Shown in pieces: positions 34,828-43,526 of a DNA stretch of 64,000 nt. Both the position numbers and the translations under genes were made by a program. Positions within the stretch are counted from its first letter, which is position 1. Every line of letters begins with the position of its first letter. The notes beneath the pieces were generated by a model that saw only the letters and a list, made by a program, of their open reading frames with translations, did no database searches and had not been told where the DNA came from. Source of the stretch: Cyclobacteriaceae bacterium (GTDB taxonomy: Bacteria; Bacteroidota; Bacteroidia; Cytophagales; Cyclobacteriaceae); the NCBI GenBank assembly GCA_016787755.1, contig JAEUUA010000023.1:174613-238612 (forward strand), given 5' to 3'.

Positions 34828-35697
34828 CTATTCCAGAATTGCCTTTAACTCAACTGCGTTCTTGAAATGCTTAAAGTTTGTGCTTTGAGGTACCAATGCT
34901 TCGGAGAAGTTGCCCGAAGCCAGTACCTCAGAATCTGGAAAGTCTGCGATTAACCTCTCAATGTAAATCTTTGTCTTTTGTGGCTTTTGTGTACTTATCA
35001 ATGAGGTAATAATAAATTTTGGGTGATATGCCTGGCAAACTTTTCTCAAATCTTCATAAGGAAGATGTTGTCCTAAATAAAACGTTCTGAACCCGATTTT
35101 CTTTACTATAAAATGATAAAACAGCAGACCGATTTCATGGAGTTCATTTTCGGGTAGAAAAAGTACAACCTTATCCGCATCCTTTGCAGGAAATGGCAGT
35201 GAATCAATAGCGACAATAATTTTTTGGCGAATGAGATTGGATATAAAATGCTCCTGTGCGGGGGAAATATTTTTTGTCTGCCACAGGATACCAATTTTTT
35301 CAAGGAAGGGATAAACGATTTCAAGAACGGTTCGCTCAAAACCAAATTTCATGATTAAATGGGCCAACAATTTTTCAAACTGCTCTTCTTCCATATCAAT
35401 CATACTCATAATAAATTGATCGATAAAGATCGTAGCCTCGTTTTGACTTGAAGTTAACTGCACTACTTCGGAATTAATCTCCCCATCGCTCATCCCTGCG
35501 ATCTTAGAAATTTTTAAGCCATAATTATTCAGCAAGGATACATTAATAATTTTTCTCAAATCCGCGTCAGAATAATAGCGGACATTGGTTAATGTTCGTT
35601 GAGGCTCGATGATACGGTGGCGCTTTTCCCAAATACGAATGGTGTGAGCTTTAATTCCGGATAATGTCTCAAGTTCTTTTATTGAATACTTTCCCAT
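34828..35697 (-). CDS. MerR-type cobalamin-binding photoreceptor repressor, CarH/LitR class
   Basis: From ATG 35697 (MGKYSIKELETLSGIKAHTI) the protein has 289 residues. The N-terminal MerR winged-helix (IRIWEKRHRIIEPQRT, then VRYYSDADLRKI) covers about 1-70. A four-helix B12-cap follows with the CarH signature W-x9-EH (LWQTKNISPAQEH, about residue 150). The cobalamin-binding Rossmann domain has ELHEIG, containing the histidine that ligates cobalt, and a TFYLGQHLPYEDL stretch. In known CarH proteins adenosylcobalamin drives DNA binding in the dark and light releases it. Position beside the sigma/crt genes fits light-induced carotenoid synthesis. Confidence 0.9.
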   Translation of the reverse strand: MGKYSIKELETLSGIKAHTIRIWEKRHRIIEPQRTLTNVRYYSDADLRKIINVSLLNNYGLKISKIAGMSDGEINSEVVQLTSSQNEATIFIDQFIMSMIDMEEEQFEKLLAHLIMKFGFERTVLEIVYPFLEKIGILWQTKNISPAQEHFISNLIRQKIIVAIDSLPFPAKDADKVVLFLPENELHEIGLLFYHFIVKKIGFRTFYLGQHLPYEDLRKVCQAYHPKFIITSLISTQKPQKTKIYIERLIADFPDSEVLASGNFSEALVPQSTNFKHFKNAVELKAILE

Positions 35698-35822
35698 AGT
35701 ACTGTTTCGAACCAATAACCCTCTGCTACAGTAAATTGTTTACCTGGATGCTTCATTTTTTTGTTATGAGTACATACAGTTTAAAACACGAATGAATGAT
35801 ATGTCTTAAAAAACAAATCTTT

Positions 35823-37016
35823 TTATATCCCTGCTTCAATTTGAAAACGGACAATCCAACCGTCAGTATTTAAATTTGACCCTTGCAGCCATTCATTTTT
35901 TTCGAGTGTTATATCACTTTGAAATTTTATCCGGTGACCTCGTAAATACTTATTGGCTCCGATTGTAAATTGTTTTGTCTGATCATCCAGCAATTGTATT
36001 TTGCGGGACGGAGTTACCTGTGAATAACGACCCACTATTTCGTACTTATTTTTAAATAAGTAACTCCCTTGATAATTCTGACCGAACCCCGTATAAACGT
36101 AGCGTATATCTCCGCCCGCATTCATGGTAATGGGATCCGGTGAGTTTCGCTGCAACCATTCACATGCCAATGACCATCCCTGGTACTTGAACATAAAATC
36201 CGCAATCACCGTATTTATGTCTTTTGGAACATACAGAAACTTTCCAAGCTGACCTCCGGTTCGCGTTGTATTTTCGTTATGTGATGCCGACATTGCAATC
36301 GACACTTTTGGTTTTGGTTCGCGTGCTAAATCCCCCTCAAAATAATCGCCACCATTTGTGAATGGACCAAACGGCAATAGTTCAAGGCGACCCGTATAAC
36401 TTAAACCAGAATCTGAAGTACTGATATTTCGCCCTTCCCCGCTTGAAATAGCACCTCGTAAAACGTAATAAAACTTACCTATATAATTGTTATAGTAAGC
36501 TTGAATTCCAAAATCGCGATCTATGTTAAATGTGGTATTTACGATCGATCGATCTGGGAGTTGAAGATCCCCCGATGAGACTACACGTTGCCTGTTGCCA
36601 GGTAATTTTGTTTGCCCAAGTCCTACTGAAAAACGTTTATTTACTGCATAAATAATCATCGCATCTCGAACGATATTTGGGAAAGCTGTGTCCTCAAAAT
36701 CAAGATCACCGCGTGAAAATGATAATTGAATTAGATAAGTAAGCCGCGGGTTATACAGGAACCCATCGAATCGTAGACGCAGCCTTCGTACACGAGCTTC
36801 CACCTGGTCAATAGTAAAATCATCAATACCCTCCGTACGAAAAGCAGCCCTATTTTGAATTCGGAACCGAATATTTAGCAGAAATAAACTATCGGGAGAA
36901 ATAATGCCAAGCCCTTTCCCAAAAGTAAAATACGGAGAAGGTGTAATTTTCTGGCTTATCGCCCCATAAAATCCTGCCAAGCAAATAAGGGTTAAACTAA
37001 ATGTTCTTTTAATCAT
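35823..37016 (-). CDS. outer-membrane porin, phosphate-selective porin O/P type
   Basis: The 397-residue protein has a signal peptide (MIKRTFSLTLICLAGFYGAI) and a beta-barrel with alternating strands, such as LFLLNIRFRIQNRAAF, VRRLRLRFDGFLYNPRLTYL and IVNTTFNIDRDFGIQAYYNN, ending GWIVRFQIEAGI. The RLRLRFDGFLYNPRLTY and KLPGNRQRV stretches match the porin O/P family of Bacteroidota. Substrate not determined. It lies upstream of the carH-like gene on the same strand, 125 bases away, and 68 bases after the polA stop. Confidence 0.8.
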   Translation of the reverse strand: MIKRTFSLTLICLAGFYGAISQKITPSPYFTFGKGLGIISPDSLFLLNIRFRIQNRAAFRTEGIDDFTIDQVEARVRRLRLRFDGFLYNPRLTYLIQLSFSRGDLDFEDTAFPNIVRDAMIIYAVNKRFSVGLGQTKLPGNRQRVVSSGDLQLPDRSIVNTTFNIDRDFGIQAYYNNYIGKFYYVLRGAISSGEGRNISTSDSGLSYTGRLELLPFGPFTNGGDYFEGDLAREPKPKVSIAMSASHNENTTRTGGQLGKFLYVPKDINTVIADFMFKYQGWSLACEWLQRNSPDPITMNAGGDIRYVYTGFGQNYQGSYLFKNKYEIVGRYSQVTPSRKIQLLDDQTKQFTIGANKYLRGHRIKFQSDITLEKNEWLQGSNLNTDGWIVRFQIEAGI

Positions 37017-37084
37017 TTTTTTCTTGGTATGGCTGTAAATTATATTGTATCAACCTTTTAAGGTCGGAATTTGAGTACCCATAC

Positions 37085-39802
37085 TCAGTGCGCCTCCAGC
37101 CAATTGTTTCCTATGCCCACTTCTACCTCCATAGGCACATCAAGAATCACAGCTGATTTCATCAACTCAATCACTTTTGGTTTTACAATAGCTTGCTCTT
37201 CTTTGTGAACATCAAATACAAGCTCATCATGCACCTGCATCGTCATTTTAGTTTTTAGTTTCTCACGCTCCAGCCATTTATGAATCTGAATCATGGCAAT
37301 TTTTATAATGTCAGCCGCGCTTCCCTGAATGGGTGCGTTAATTGCATTGCGCTCGGCAAAACCGCGTGTGGTGATATTTCTTGAATTGATATCCCGCAGG
37401 TAGCGCCTTCTTCCTAAAATTGTTTCCACATATTCATTCTCCCGGGCAAAATTTATAGAATCATCCATGTAGCGCTTAATAGCGGAAAACTCAGTAAAGT
37501 ACGATTCAATTATTTCTGCTGCTTCGGTGCGCGAAATGCTCAGGTTCTGAGAAAGTCCAAAGGCAGTACTGCCATATAAAATTCCAAAGTTTACTTCCTT
37601 CGCCTTGCGCCTCATATCGGGTGTTACTTTTTCAAGTGCCACCTTAAATACTTTGGCTGCGGTAGTAGCATGAATGTCGCGCTTGGTGCGGAATGCCTCA
37701 ATCATGGTTGCGTCTTTCGCAAATGAAGCGGCAATGCGCAATTCAATTTGTGAATAATCGGCAGACATAAAGAGATATTCTTTACCGCGTGGAACAAACG
37801 CTGCCCGAATCTGCCTTCCTTTTTCTGTGCGGATAGGAATATTCTGAAGATTAGGGTTGTTTGAACTCAATCGCCCGGTAGCGGCTACGGCTTGTCTGTA
37901 ATCGGTATGAATGCGGTGATCGAACTTGCTTACCATTTTAGGTAACGCATCCACATAGGTTGATCGCAGTTTTTCATACTCCCGAAAATCCAGAATTTTT
38001 TTTACGATTTCATGTTCATCGGCTAACTTAACCAATACTTCCTCGCCTGTAGCATATTGCCCGGTCTTTGTTTTCTTAGCCTTATCCAGCAATTTCATTT
38101 TATCAAACAACACCTCACCCAATTGCTTGGGCGAAGCAATGTTAAACTCAGTGCCTGCTATTTCAAAAATCTCTTTCTGAACCTTATGACTGTCGCTACG
38201 TAATGCATCCGACATCCATTTCAATGTTACTTCATCGATTGTTACTCCCTCAAACTCCATGGTGGCCAGCACGGTGAGCAATGGAATTTCAACATTATTC
38301 AATAAACGCCATTGACCTCTTTGCTCAAGCTCCTGCTGCAATGGGTGTTTTAATTGAAGCACTTTATCCATGCGTTCACAAGCTTGCTCAGCAGTTGAGC
38401 TACGTTCAGCCGTTAATTGATAATCTAAATACTGGCCACTTAAAATCCCAAGATCATGTGAAGCTTCGGGTTCAATCAGGTAGTGGGCAAGCATGGTATC
38501 AAACAGCCTGCCTCTTAAATGAATGCCTAATTTTCTTAACGCGAGTACGGATGATTTTATATTATGCCCAACCTTACCAATTTCATCATTCTCAAAAACA
38601 TCTTTAAATGCTAAAGCCGTTTCTTTCGTAATTGAAATAAAGAAGGCTTCCCCAGGCGTGTATGAAAAAACAAAGTCCGTAGCATCGTAATCAAAATTAT
38701 CCACCTCCGTGGTTATGACGTCAAATGAAAATTCCTTTTGTTCTTTCAGCTTTTGAATTAATTGCTGGCGTGTTTCTTCTTTATCAATTATATGATAGGA
38801 AATAACAGTGCTATCAAAAGTCTTTTTCTCAATAACTTGCTCAGTTGATCGCTCTGCCAATCCAAACATGGAAAGCTGAGCAGCCTTAGGCGATGAAGAA
38901 TCTGAACCGGACGAACTTGATGATGATGGTAAACCAAAAATGCGCGGCATCATGGTTTTAAATTCCAACTCCTCCAAAATTGGTTTGAGCTTATCCATAT
39001 CCGGACCTGTATATACCAGGTCTTCCTCACTCCAGAGAACAGGTACGTCAGTAACAATGGTAGCCAACCGTTTTGAAAGGATTGCCTGATCGCCAAATTC
39101 TTCTACACGCTCCTTTTGCTTTCCTTTCAATTCACTTGCATGGGCCACTACATTCTCAACCGTCTTAAACTTCTTTAATAAATCCGCAGCAGTTTTTGGT
39201 CCCACACCGGGGATGCCTGGAATATTATCCGAGGCATCGCCTTGTAAGCCGAGCATATCAATTACCTGCGACACGTCTTCTATATCCCATTTCTCGCACA
39301 CTTCTTTTGGCCCCATGATGTCCACCGAGTTACCCATGTAAGCAGGCTTGTAAAGTTTAATTTTATCGGTCACCAGCTGACCAAAATCCTTGTCGGGCGT
39401 CATCATAAAAACTTCAAAGCCTTCTTTTTCCGCTCGTTTGGCAATGGTGCCAATAATGTCATCCGCCTCAAAGCCATCTACTTCCAAAATAGGAATATTA
39501 AAACCGCGAATGATTTCTTTTACAATCGGAATTCCACTTCTGATATCTTCCGGTGATTCCTGACGTGTGGCTTTATACTCCTTGAAAATTTCATCACGAA
39601 AAGTAGGTGCGGCCGTATCAAATGCGATGGCTATGTGGGTAGGCTTTTGTTTTTGAATCACTTCCAGCAAGGTGTTAGTAAATCCAAATGGCACGGAGGT
39701 ATTATGTCCTTTTGAATTAATGCGTGGGTTTTTAGTAAAAGCAAAGTGAGCGCGATAGATTAATGCATATGCATCCAGCAAAAAAAGTTTTTTGACAGCC
39801 AT
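37085..39802 (-). CDS. polA: DNA polymerase I with a degenerate 3'-5' exonuclease domain
   Basis: Repair and Okazaki-fragment polymerase, 905 residues. The 5' nuclease (about 1-300) is intact: LFLLDAYALIYRAHFAF, VDGFEADDIIGTIA, PGIPGVGPKTAADLLKKF. The polymerase (about 500-905) is intact: motif A DYSQIELRIAA, motif B RRKAKEVNFGILYG, motif C MQVHDELVFD. The exonuclease domain keeps its fold outline (FDTMLAHYLIEPEASHDLG) but its metal ligands are gone: the DxE motif reads SFDVITTEVD, the NLKYD-type aspartate reads NIKSS, and the YxxxD segment with the preceding KGKNQ loop is missing. So it should lack proofreading, like Taq polymerase. Confidence 0.93.
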   Translation of the reverse strand: MAVKKLFLLDAYALIYRAHFAFTKNPRINSKGHNTSVPFGFTNTLLEVIQKQKPTHIAIAFDTAAPTFRDEIFKEYKATRQESPEDIRSGIPIVKEIIRGFNIPILEVDGFEADDIIGTIAKRAEKEGFEVFMMTPDKDFGQLVTDKIKLYKPAYMGNSVDIMGPKEVCEKWDIEDVSQVIDMLGLQGDASDNIPGIPGVGPKTAADLLKKFKTVENVVAHASELKGKQKERVEEFGDQAILSKRLATIVTDVPVLWSEEDLVYTGPDMDKLKPILEELEFKTMMPRIFGLPSSSSSSGSDSSSPKAAQLSMFGLAERSTEQVIEKKTFDSTVISYHIIDKEETRQQLIQKLKEQKEFSFDVITTEVDNFDYDATDFVFSYTPGEAFFISITKETALAFKDVFENDEIGKVGHNIKSSVLALRKLGIHLRGRLFDTMLAHYLIEPEASHDLGILSGQYLDYQLTAERSSTAEQACERMDKVLQLKHPLQQELEQRGQWRLLNNVEIPLLTVLATMEFEGVTIDEVTLKWMSDALRSDSHKVQKEIFEIAGTEFNIASPKQLGEVLFDKMKLLDKAKKTKTGQYATGEEVLVKLADEHEIVKKILDFREYEKLRSTYVDALPKMVSKFDHRIHTDYRQAVAATGRLSSNNPNLQNIPIRTEKGRQIRAAFVPRGKEYLFMSADYSQIELRIAASFAKDATMIEAFRTKRDIHATTAAKVFKVALEKVTPDMRRKAKEVNFGILYGSTAFGLSQNLSISRTEAAEIIESYFTEFSAIKRYMDDSINFARENEYVETILGRRRYLRDINSRNITTRGFAERNAINAPIQGSAADIIKIAMIQIHKWLEREKLKTKMTMQVHDELVFDVHKEEQAIVKPKVIELMKSAVILDVPMEVEVGIGNNWLEAH

Positions 39803-40031
39803 GGGGCGAAGGTAGAAAGAAAGAGGCTTAAGTTTATAGAAAATAAAACTTCACTAAAGACCGAAGGGTAAATCAGATTATCTTAATTTCTAGGTCACAT
39901 AGACACTTGAATGTCCCCTAAGCAAGTTGCCCCCATCAGGAGCCCGATCAAATTTTCGATAAATTTATAAAACGAATGCCTCATTCATCTCCATAAAATT
40001 ATTTCGTACTTTCAATAAAAAGTTATTTCAG

Positions 40032-41429
40032 ATGTACCGTTTTTATTTGTCTGCATTTTTGGTATTTCTTACCAGTATTGGATTTAGCCAATCCAAAGTT
40101 ATTCCGGCTTCGCGCTCCGATCTTTCCGGTATTGAACTGCCAACTGGATCTAAACAGGACAAACGAATACTAGCCCTCGCCTCGGCCAAAACATTGTTGG
40201 ACATGATCGCCAAGGATAATCAAATAATACTAGATGATGGTGTTGAAGTTTTTTTGTTACTCGGAGCAGTTGGGTCGGGTACGGTTGAGGAGGTTAAACT
40301 TTTGGCTCAAAAAGCAGGTTGGCAACTTACCTCCCTTTCAGGGCAACCTAAATACTGGTTGCTTAGTAAAAGTGCTACCACTCTATTAATGTATCTTGAG
40401 TCGAACAAAAGAGATACGCAACTTTATTTAGCCAGTGTTAAGGCTATTGAAACTTCTACTCCGACTATCACAGAAAATCCCGCACCACCTCAAAACAAAA
40501 CAATAGATACACCAAGCAACCCAGCTCCTGCAGGCGAATCACAAAAAAAAGTTGAAGAAGAAAAAGTTCTTACCAATCCAGTACCTCCACCTCCATCAGG
40601 ATATCAATTTTCAACTATCAACTTTGATGATGGCTGGGTAAGTAAAGTGCAAGAAGATTGGGTGGAGGTTATAAAAAGTAATGTAAAAGTTCTTATTCAC
40701 TACCCCAACCCAACCACAAATCAATATATTTCCGATCCAGAAGAAGCAAAACGAATTGCATGGAATACGCTAATTGCACCTCGGTATAGTAATCTTCAAA
40801 ATTATTTTGTGGCTAAATGCGCACTCTCTTACATAACAGGTTCATTTGTATCAGGTACACTTACCGATAAACAAACAGGACAAACAGTTTACGTAGCACT
40901 CTTTAAACGAGAGAGAAGTCCGTGGATAGAATTTATTGCACCAAATATCAATGCATTTGGCCAAGCTACTGGTTTTGATATTGCAACTCTGAATGGCTAT
41001 GTTGAAAATGAAGCCTGGAATCCATTACAGAAGTTTGAAGGCTATAATAAATTTGCAGTTGCTCCTTCAGATCTAACTGGCACGTGGACAAACAACTTCA
41101 GTGGCTTTACCCAATATGTAAACGCATATACAGGTGCGGATGCGGGAATGAATACCCATTCCTCTACGCAGAATTTTGAGTTTTTAGCGAATGGCACGTA
41201 CAACTGGTCTATTAGTGTGGCCAGTGGATTTGTAGGAAGCATCAAATTCTCAGGCGCTAAATCATCTGGAAAATTTACCAACCCCAACAACTGGCAAATT
41301 CATTTTTCTGATCTTGAGGGGAAACCAAAATTATATAATGCCTATTTCTCTTGTGTTAAAGGAGCGCGTATACTATGGCTGCAGGATACGGGCTATGGTG
41401 ATTATTCTAGTTATGGAAAGCGTGAGTAA
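40032..41429 (+). CDS. secreted protein, paralogue of the convergent gene at 41504-42868
   Basis: Not a family I recognise. The 465-residue protein has a signal peptide (MYRFYLSAFLVFLTSIGFSQ), an N-terminal helical part (to about 140), a Pro-rich linker (about 145-190), and a C-terminal half shared with the converging gene. Shared motifs are NFDDGWV, VLIHYP/VLLHYP, APRY/QPRY, YNKFAV, DLTGTW/DLVGTW, YTGADAGMNTHSS/VTGTYAGMNSSSS and NGTYN/DGTYN. The end (GARILWLQDTGYGDYSSYGK) has the paralogue's GGRVLHLTD counterpart. The lipocalin-like DLxGTW module suggests a beta-barrel ligand binder; that is inference. Exported. Confidence 0.7.
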   Translation: MYRFYLSAFLVFLTSIGFSQSKVIPASRSDLSGIELPTGSKQDKRILALASAKTLLDMIAKDNQIILDDGVEVFLLLGAVGSGTVEEVKLLAQKAGWQLTSLSGQPKYWLLSKSATTLLMYLESNKRDTQLYLASVKAIETSTPTITENPAPPQNKTIDTPSNPAPAGESQKKVEEEKVLTNPVPPPPSGYQFSTINFDDGWVSKVQEDWVEVIKSNVKVLIHYPNPTTNQYISDPEEAKRIAWNTLIAPRYSNLQNYFVAKCALSYITGSFVSGTLTDKQTGQTVYVALFKRERSPWIEFIAPNINAFGQATGFDIATLNGYVENEAWNPLQKFEGYNKFAVAPSDLTGTWTNNFSGFTQYVNAYTGADAGMNTHSSTQNFEFLANGTYNWSISVASGFVGSIKFSGAKSSGKFTNPNNWQIHFSDLEGKPKLYNAYFSCVKGARILWLQDTGYGDYSSYGKRE

Positions 41430-41450
41430 TATAGTTCAATCCTATTAGCT

Positions 41451-41472
41451 GTTCGGGATTACCATCCCGAAC
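41451..41472. terminator. hairpin between two convergent paralogous genes
   Basis: GTTCGGGAT (41451-41459) pairs with ATCCCGAAC (41464-41472) around TACC. A second stem, TTCCAA/TTGGAA (41484-41489 with 41497-41502), follows. Neither has a good T run, so it may be a weak bidirectional terminator. Confidence 0.45.
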
Positions 41473-41503
41473 CACTTCCTGGCTTCCAATTTCTATTTGG
41501 AAT

Positions 41504-42868
41504 CTATTTTGTTTTTACAAGATGATATTGAATCCCTGCCGCTGTTTTATCCGTAAGGTGTAACACCCGTCCACCGCGCACTGCTTCAAACTGAGCCCAA
41601 TACACATCGGTCTTCCCTTCAAAGCGTTTTGTTGCAGTAATATCCCAGTTCATAACTTTGTATGTACCATTATACTTTTGATCATAAAATTTCATACTCC
41701 CAACCATGCCAAATGCTCCTTTATGATTACTGTTATATGTTCCGTCCGCATTAAATGTAAAGGAATTGAATGAGGATGAACTGTTCATTCCCGCGTAGGT
41801 ACCCGTAACGGTATTGTACATATCGACATAAGATCCTGAGCTTTCATCCCAGGTGCCCACTAAGTCCGCGACCGTGACCGCAAACTTATTGTAGTTAAGC
41901 ATGGCTTCCACGTTCTTTTGATCTGGAAACTCCCTTTGAAATACTTCGCGCGTGGGAGAGATTATTTCTATGCACCTGGAAATCCCATTGTTCGTAATAA
42001 TTCTTAACCCAAGATGATATCTATTTCCGGTGGCCTTTTCAGCTACATCAGCTTCGTAGAAGTATATACAAAAATAACAAGGCCCCTCATTATCAAATTT
42101 GCGAATGTTGCTAACAGCGTATCGTGGCTGCACCAATTGATCAAACAAAACGCCTTCAAGGTTATTAGAGTCGCGCATTTCATCGGTCACCTTAATTGGG
42201 TAATGTAGCAACACCGTTATGAGTCCTTTGGTAACGCGAACATACTCAGCAAAAGGTTGAGCGACCCATCCATCATCAAAGTTGGTGGTCGCCATCGTAA
42301 TGCCGCTATTAGCCAGTACATGGGTTACCGCAGATTTTGTTGCCTGAGCAGGCTGTTCTGTCTTTACCTCGATGGTTTTTACTTCCGGTTTCTTTAAATC
42401 AATGGATCCAAGCATTTTCTCAACACTTTTCATAAACTCCTGACTGTTCATTAACACAACGATGCTTACCTCAACCCCATATCCCGAAATAGTACTTAAT
42501 AACGAATAGGCATCTTTATTCTCATATTTAAAAACAGAAACCCCTGAATTCGAAGTCCAGCCATCTTCAACTTCAATCTCTGGTTTGGGAGGATTTGACA
42601 CTCCATAATTATTTTTTACGATGAGTTCATTCCACTCGTTGGTAAAGTCGATGGCCGGATCGCCACTGCTTTTGATGCTCTTGTAAAGTGTGATGCGACA
42701 CCAACTCCCCGTTTTATTGTTTGTTACAAAATATGAAGCCCCAAAATCTTTAATCTCTTTGTTCCAGCCAACTGGTGGGGTATAGGTAACAATATCAAAG
42801 GTTTGAATTTGACCGAACGACTGAATCGCAATCAGAAAGATCACATAAAGACTAAACAATTTTTTCAT
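41504..42868 (-). CDS. secreted protein in an operon with a two-component system
   Basis: The 454-residue protein has a signal peptide (MKKLFSLYVIFLIAIQSFGQ). The N-terminal domain (about 20-165) carries YTPPVGWNKEIKD and a FTNEWNELI motif; after a linker comes the C-terminal domain shared with the gene at 40032-41429 (TNFDDGWVAQPF, VLLHYPIKVT, YNKFAVTVADLVGTWDES, GGRVLHLTDKT). No known family recognised. The gene begins 19 bases after the response regulator stop, so it is probably co-transcribed with the kinase and regulator; its product may be part of the sensing or output of that system. Confidence 0.7.
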   Translation of the reverse strand: MKKLFSLYVIFLIAIQSFGQIQTFDIVTYTPPVGWNKEIKDFGASYFVTNNKTGSWCRITLYKSIKSSGDPAIDFTNEWNELIVKNNYGVSNPPKPEIEVEDGWTSNSGVSVFKYENKDAYSLLSTISGYGVEVSIVVLMNSQEFMKSVEKMLGSIDLKKPEVKTIEVKTEQPAQATKSAVTHVLANSGITMATTNFDDGWVAQPFAEYVRVTKGLITVLLHYPIKVTDEMRDSNNLEGVLFDQLVQPRYAVSNIRKFDNEGPCYFCIYFYEADVAEKATGNRYHLGLRIITNNGISRCIEIISPTREVFQREFPDQKNVEAMLNYNKFAVTVADLVGTWDESSGSYVDMYNTVTGTYAGMNSSSSFNSFTFNADGTYNSNHKGAFGMVGSMKFYDQKYNGTYKVMNWDITATKRFEGKTDVYWAQFEAVRGGRVLHLTDKTAAGIQYHLVKTK

Positions 42869-42887
42869 GAGAACATATTTTTAGCAT

Positions 42888-43526
42888 TTATAACAATCCA
42901 TTATTACGTGCAATTTTAAGTAGCAGCTGAACGCTGTGTGCATTGAACTTACGTAGAAGATTTTTACGATGCGTTTCTACCGTAAGTGGACTTAGAAAAA
43001 GTTTTTCAGCGATTTGCGGTCCCTTTAATCCATCTGCCAATAACAAAAGAATTTCTTTTTCTCTACGAGTAAGCACAATGGAATTATCATTGGGCTTGCC
43101 ACTTTGAAATTGCTCCAACACTTTATCATTAGCAGCTGCACTCAAATACACTTTATTTTTAAGCACGGTACGAATAGATTCAAGCAACTCAGATCGCTCC
43201 ATATTTTTAAGCACATAACCATTTCCACCCCGTTGCAACAAACCTGTAATAATGCCAGCCTCATTGGTGGAAGTGAGTCCGATAATTTTTGAGTACTTAT
43301 TCTTCATTCTGATTTTCTCACACAGTTGCAATCCATCCATATCTGGCAAACTAATATCGAGTAGGATAATGTCTGGTTCCTCACTTTCCAAAAAATCAAG
43401 TGCTTCGCCAGCTGTTTTGCTGGAGCCGACTATTTGAAATGAAGGCTCATCTTTCAACATGGTTTGGATGCCGTCTCTCACCAACGGATGATCATCTACA
43501 ATTAATATTTTTGTCACAGCATTCAT
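42888..43526 (-). CDS. NarL/LuxR-type response regulator
   Basis: The 212-residue protein has a receiver domain (IVDDHPLVRDGIQTMLKDEP; phosphorylated aspartate in DIILLDISLPDMDG; lysine in GYVLKN) and a C-terminal LuxR helix-turn-helix (LTRREKEILLLLADGLKGPQ, then LSPLTVETHRKNLLRKFN). Its start overlaps the stop of the histidine kinase gene by 4 bases (ATGA). It probably binds DNA as a dimer when phosphorylated by that kinase; the palindrome at 45565-45580 upstream of the kinase gene is a candidate site (inference). Confidence 0.93.
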   Translation of the reverse strand: MNAVTKILIVDDHPLVRDGIQTMLKDEPSFQIVGSSKTAGEALDFLESEEPDIILLDISLPDMDGLQLCEKIRMKNKYSKIIGLTSTNEAGIITGLLQRGGNGYVLKNMERSELLESIRTVLKNKVYLSAAANDKVLEQFQSGKPNDNSIVLTRREKEILLLLADGLKGPQIAEKLFLSPLTVETHRKNLLRKFNAHSVQLLLKIARNNGLL

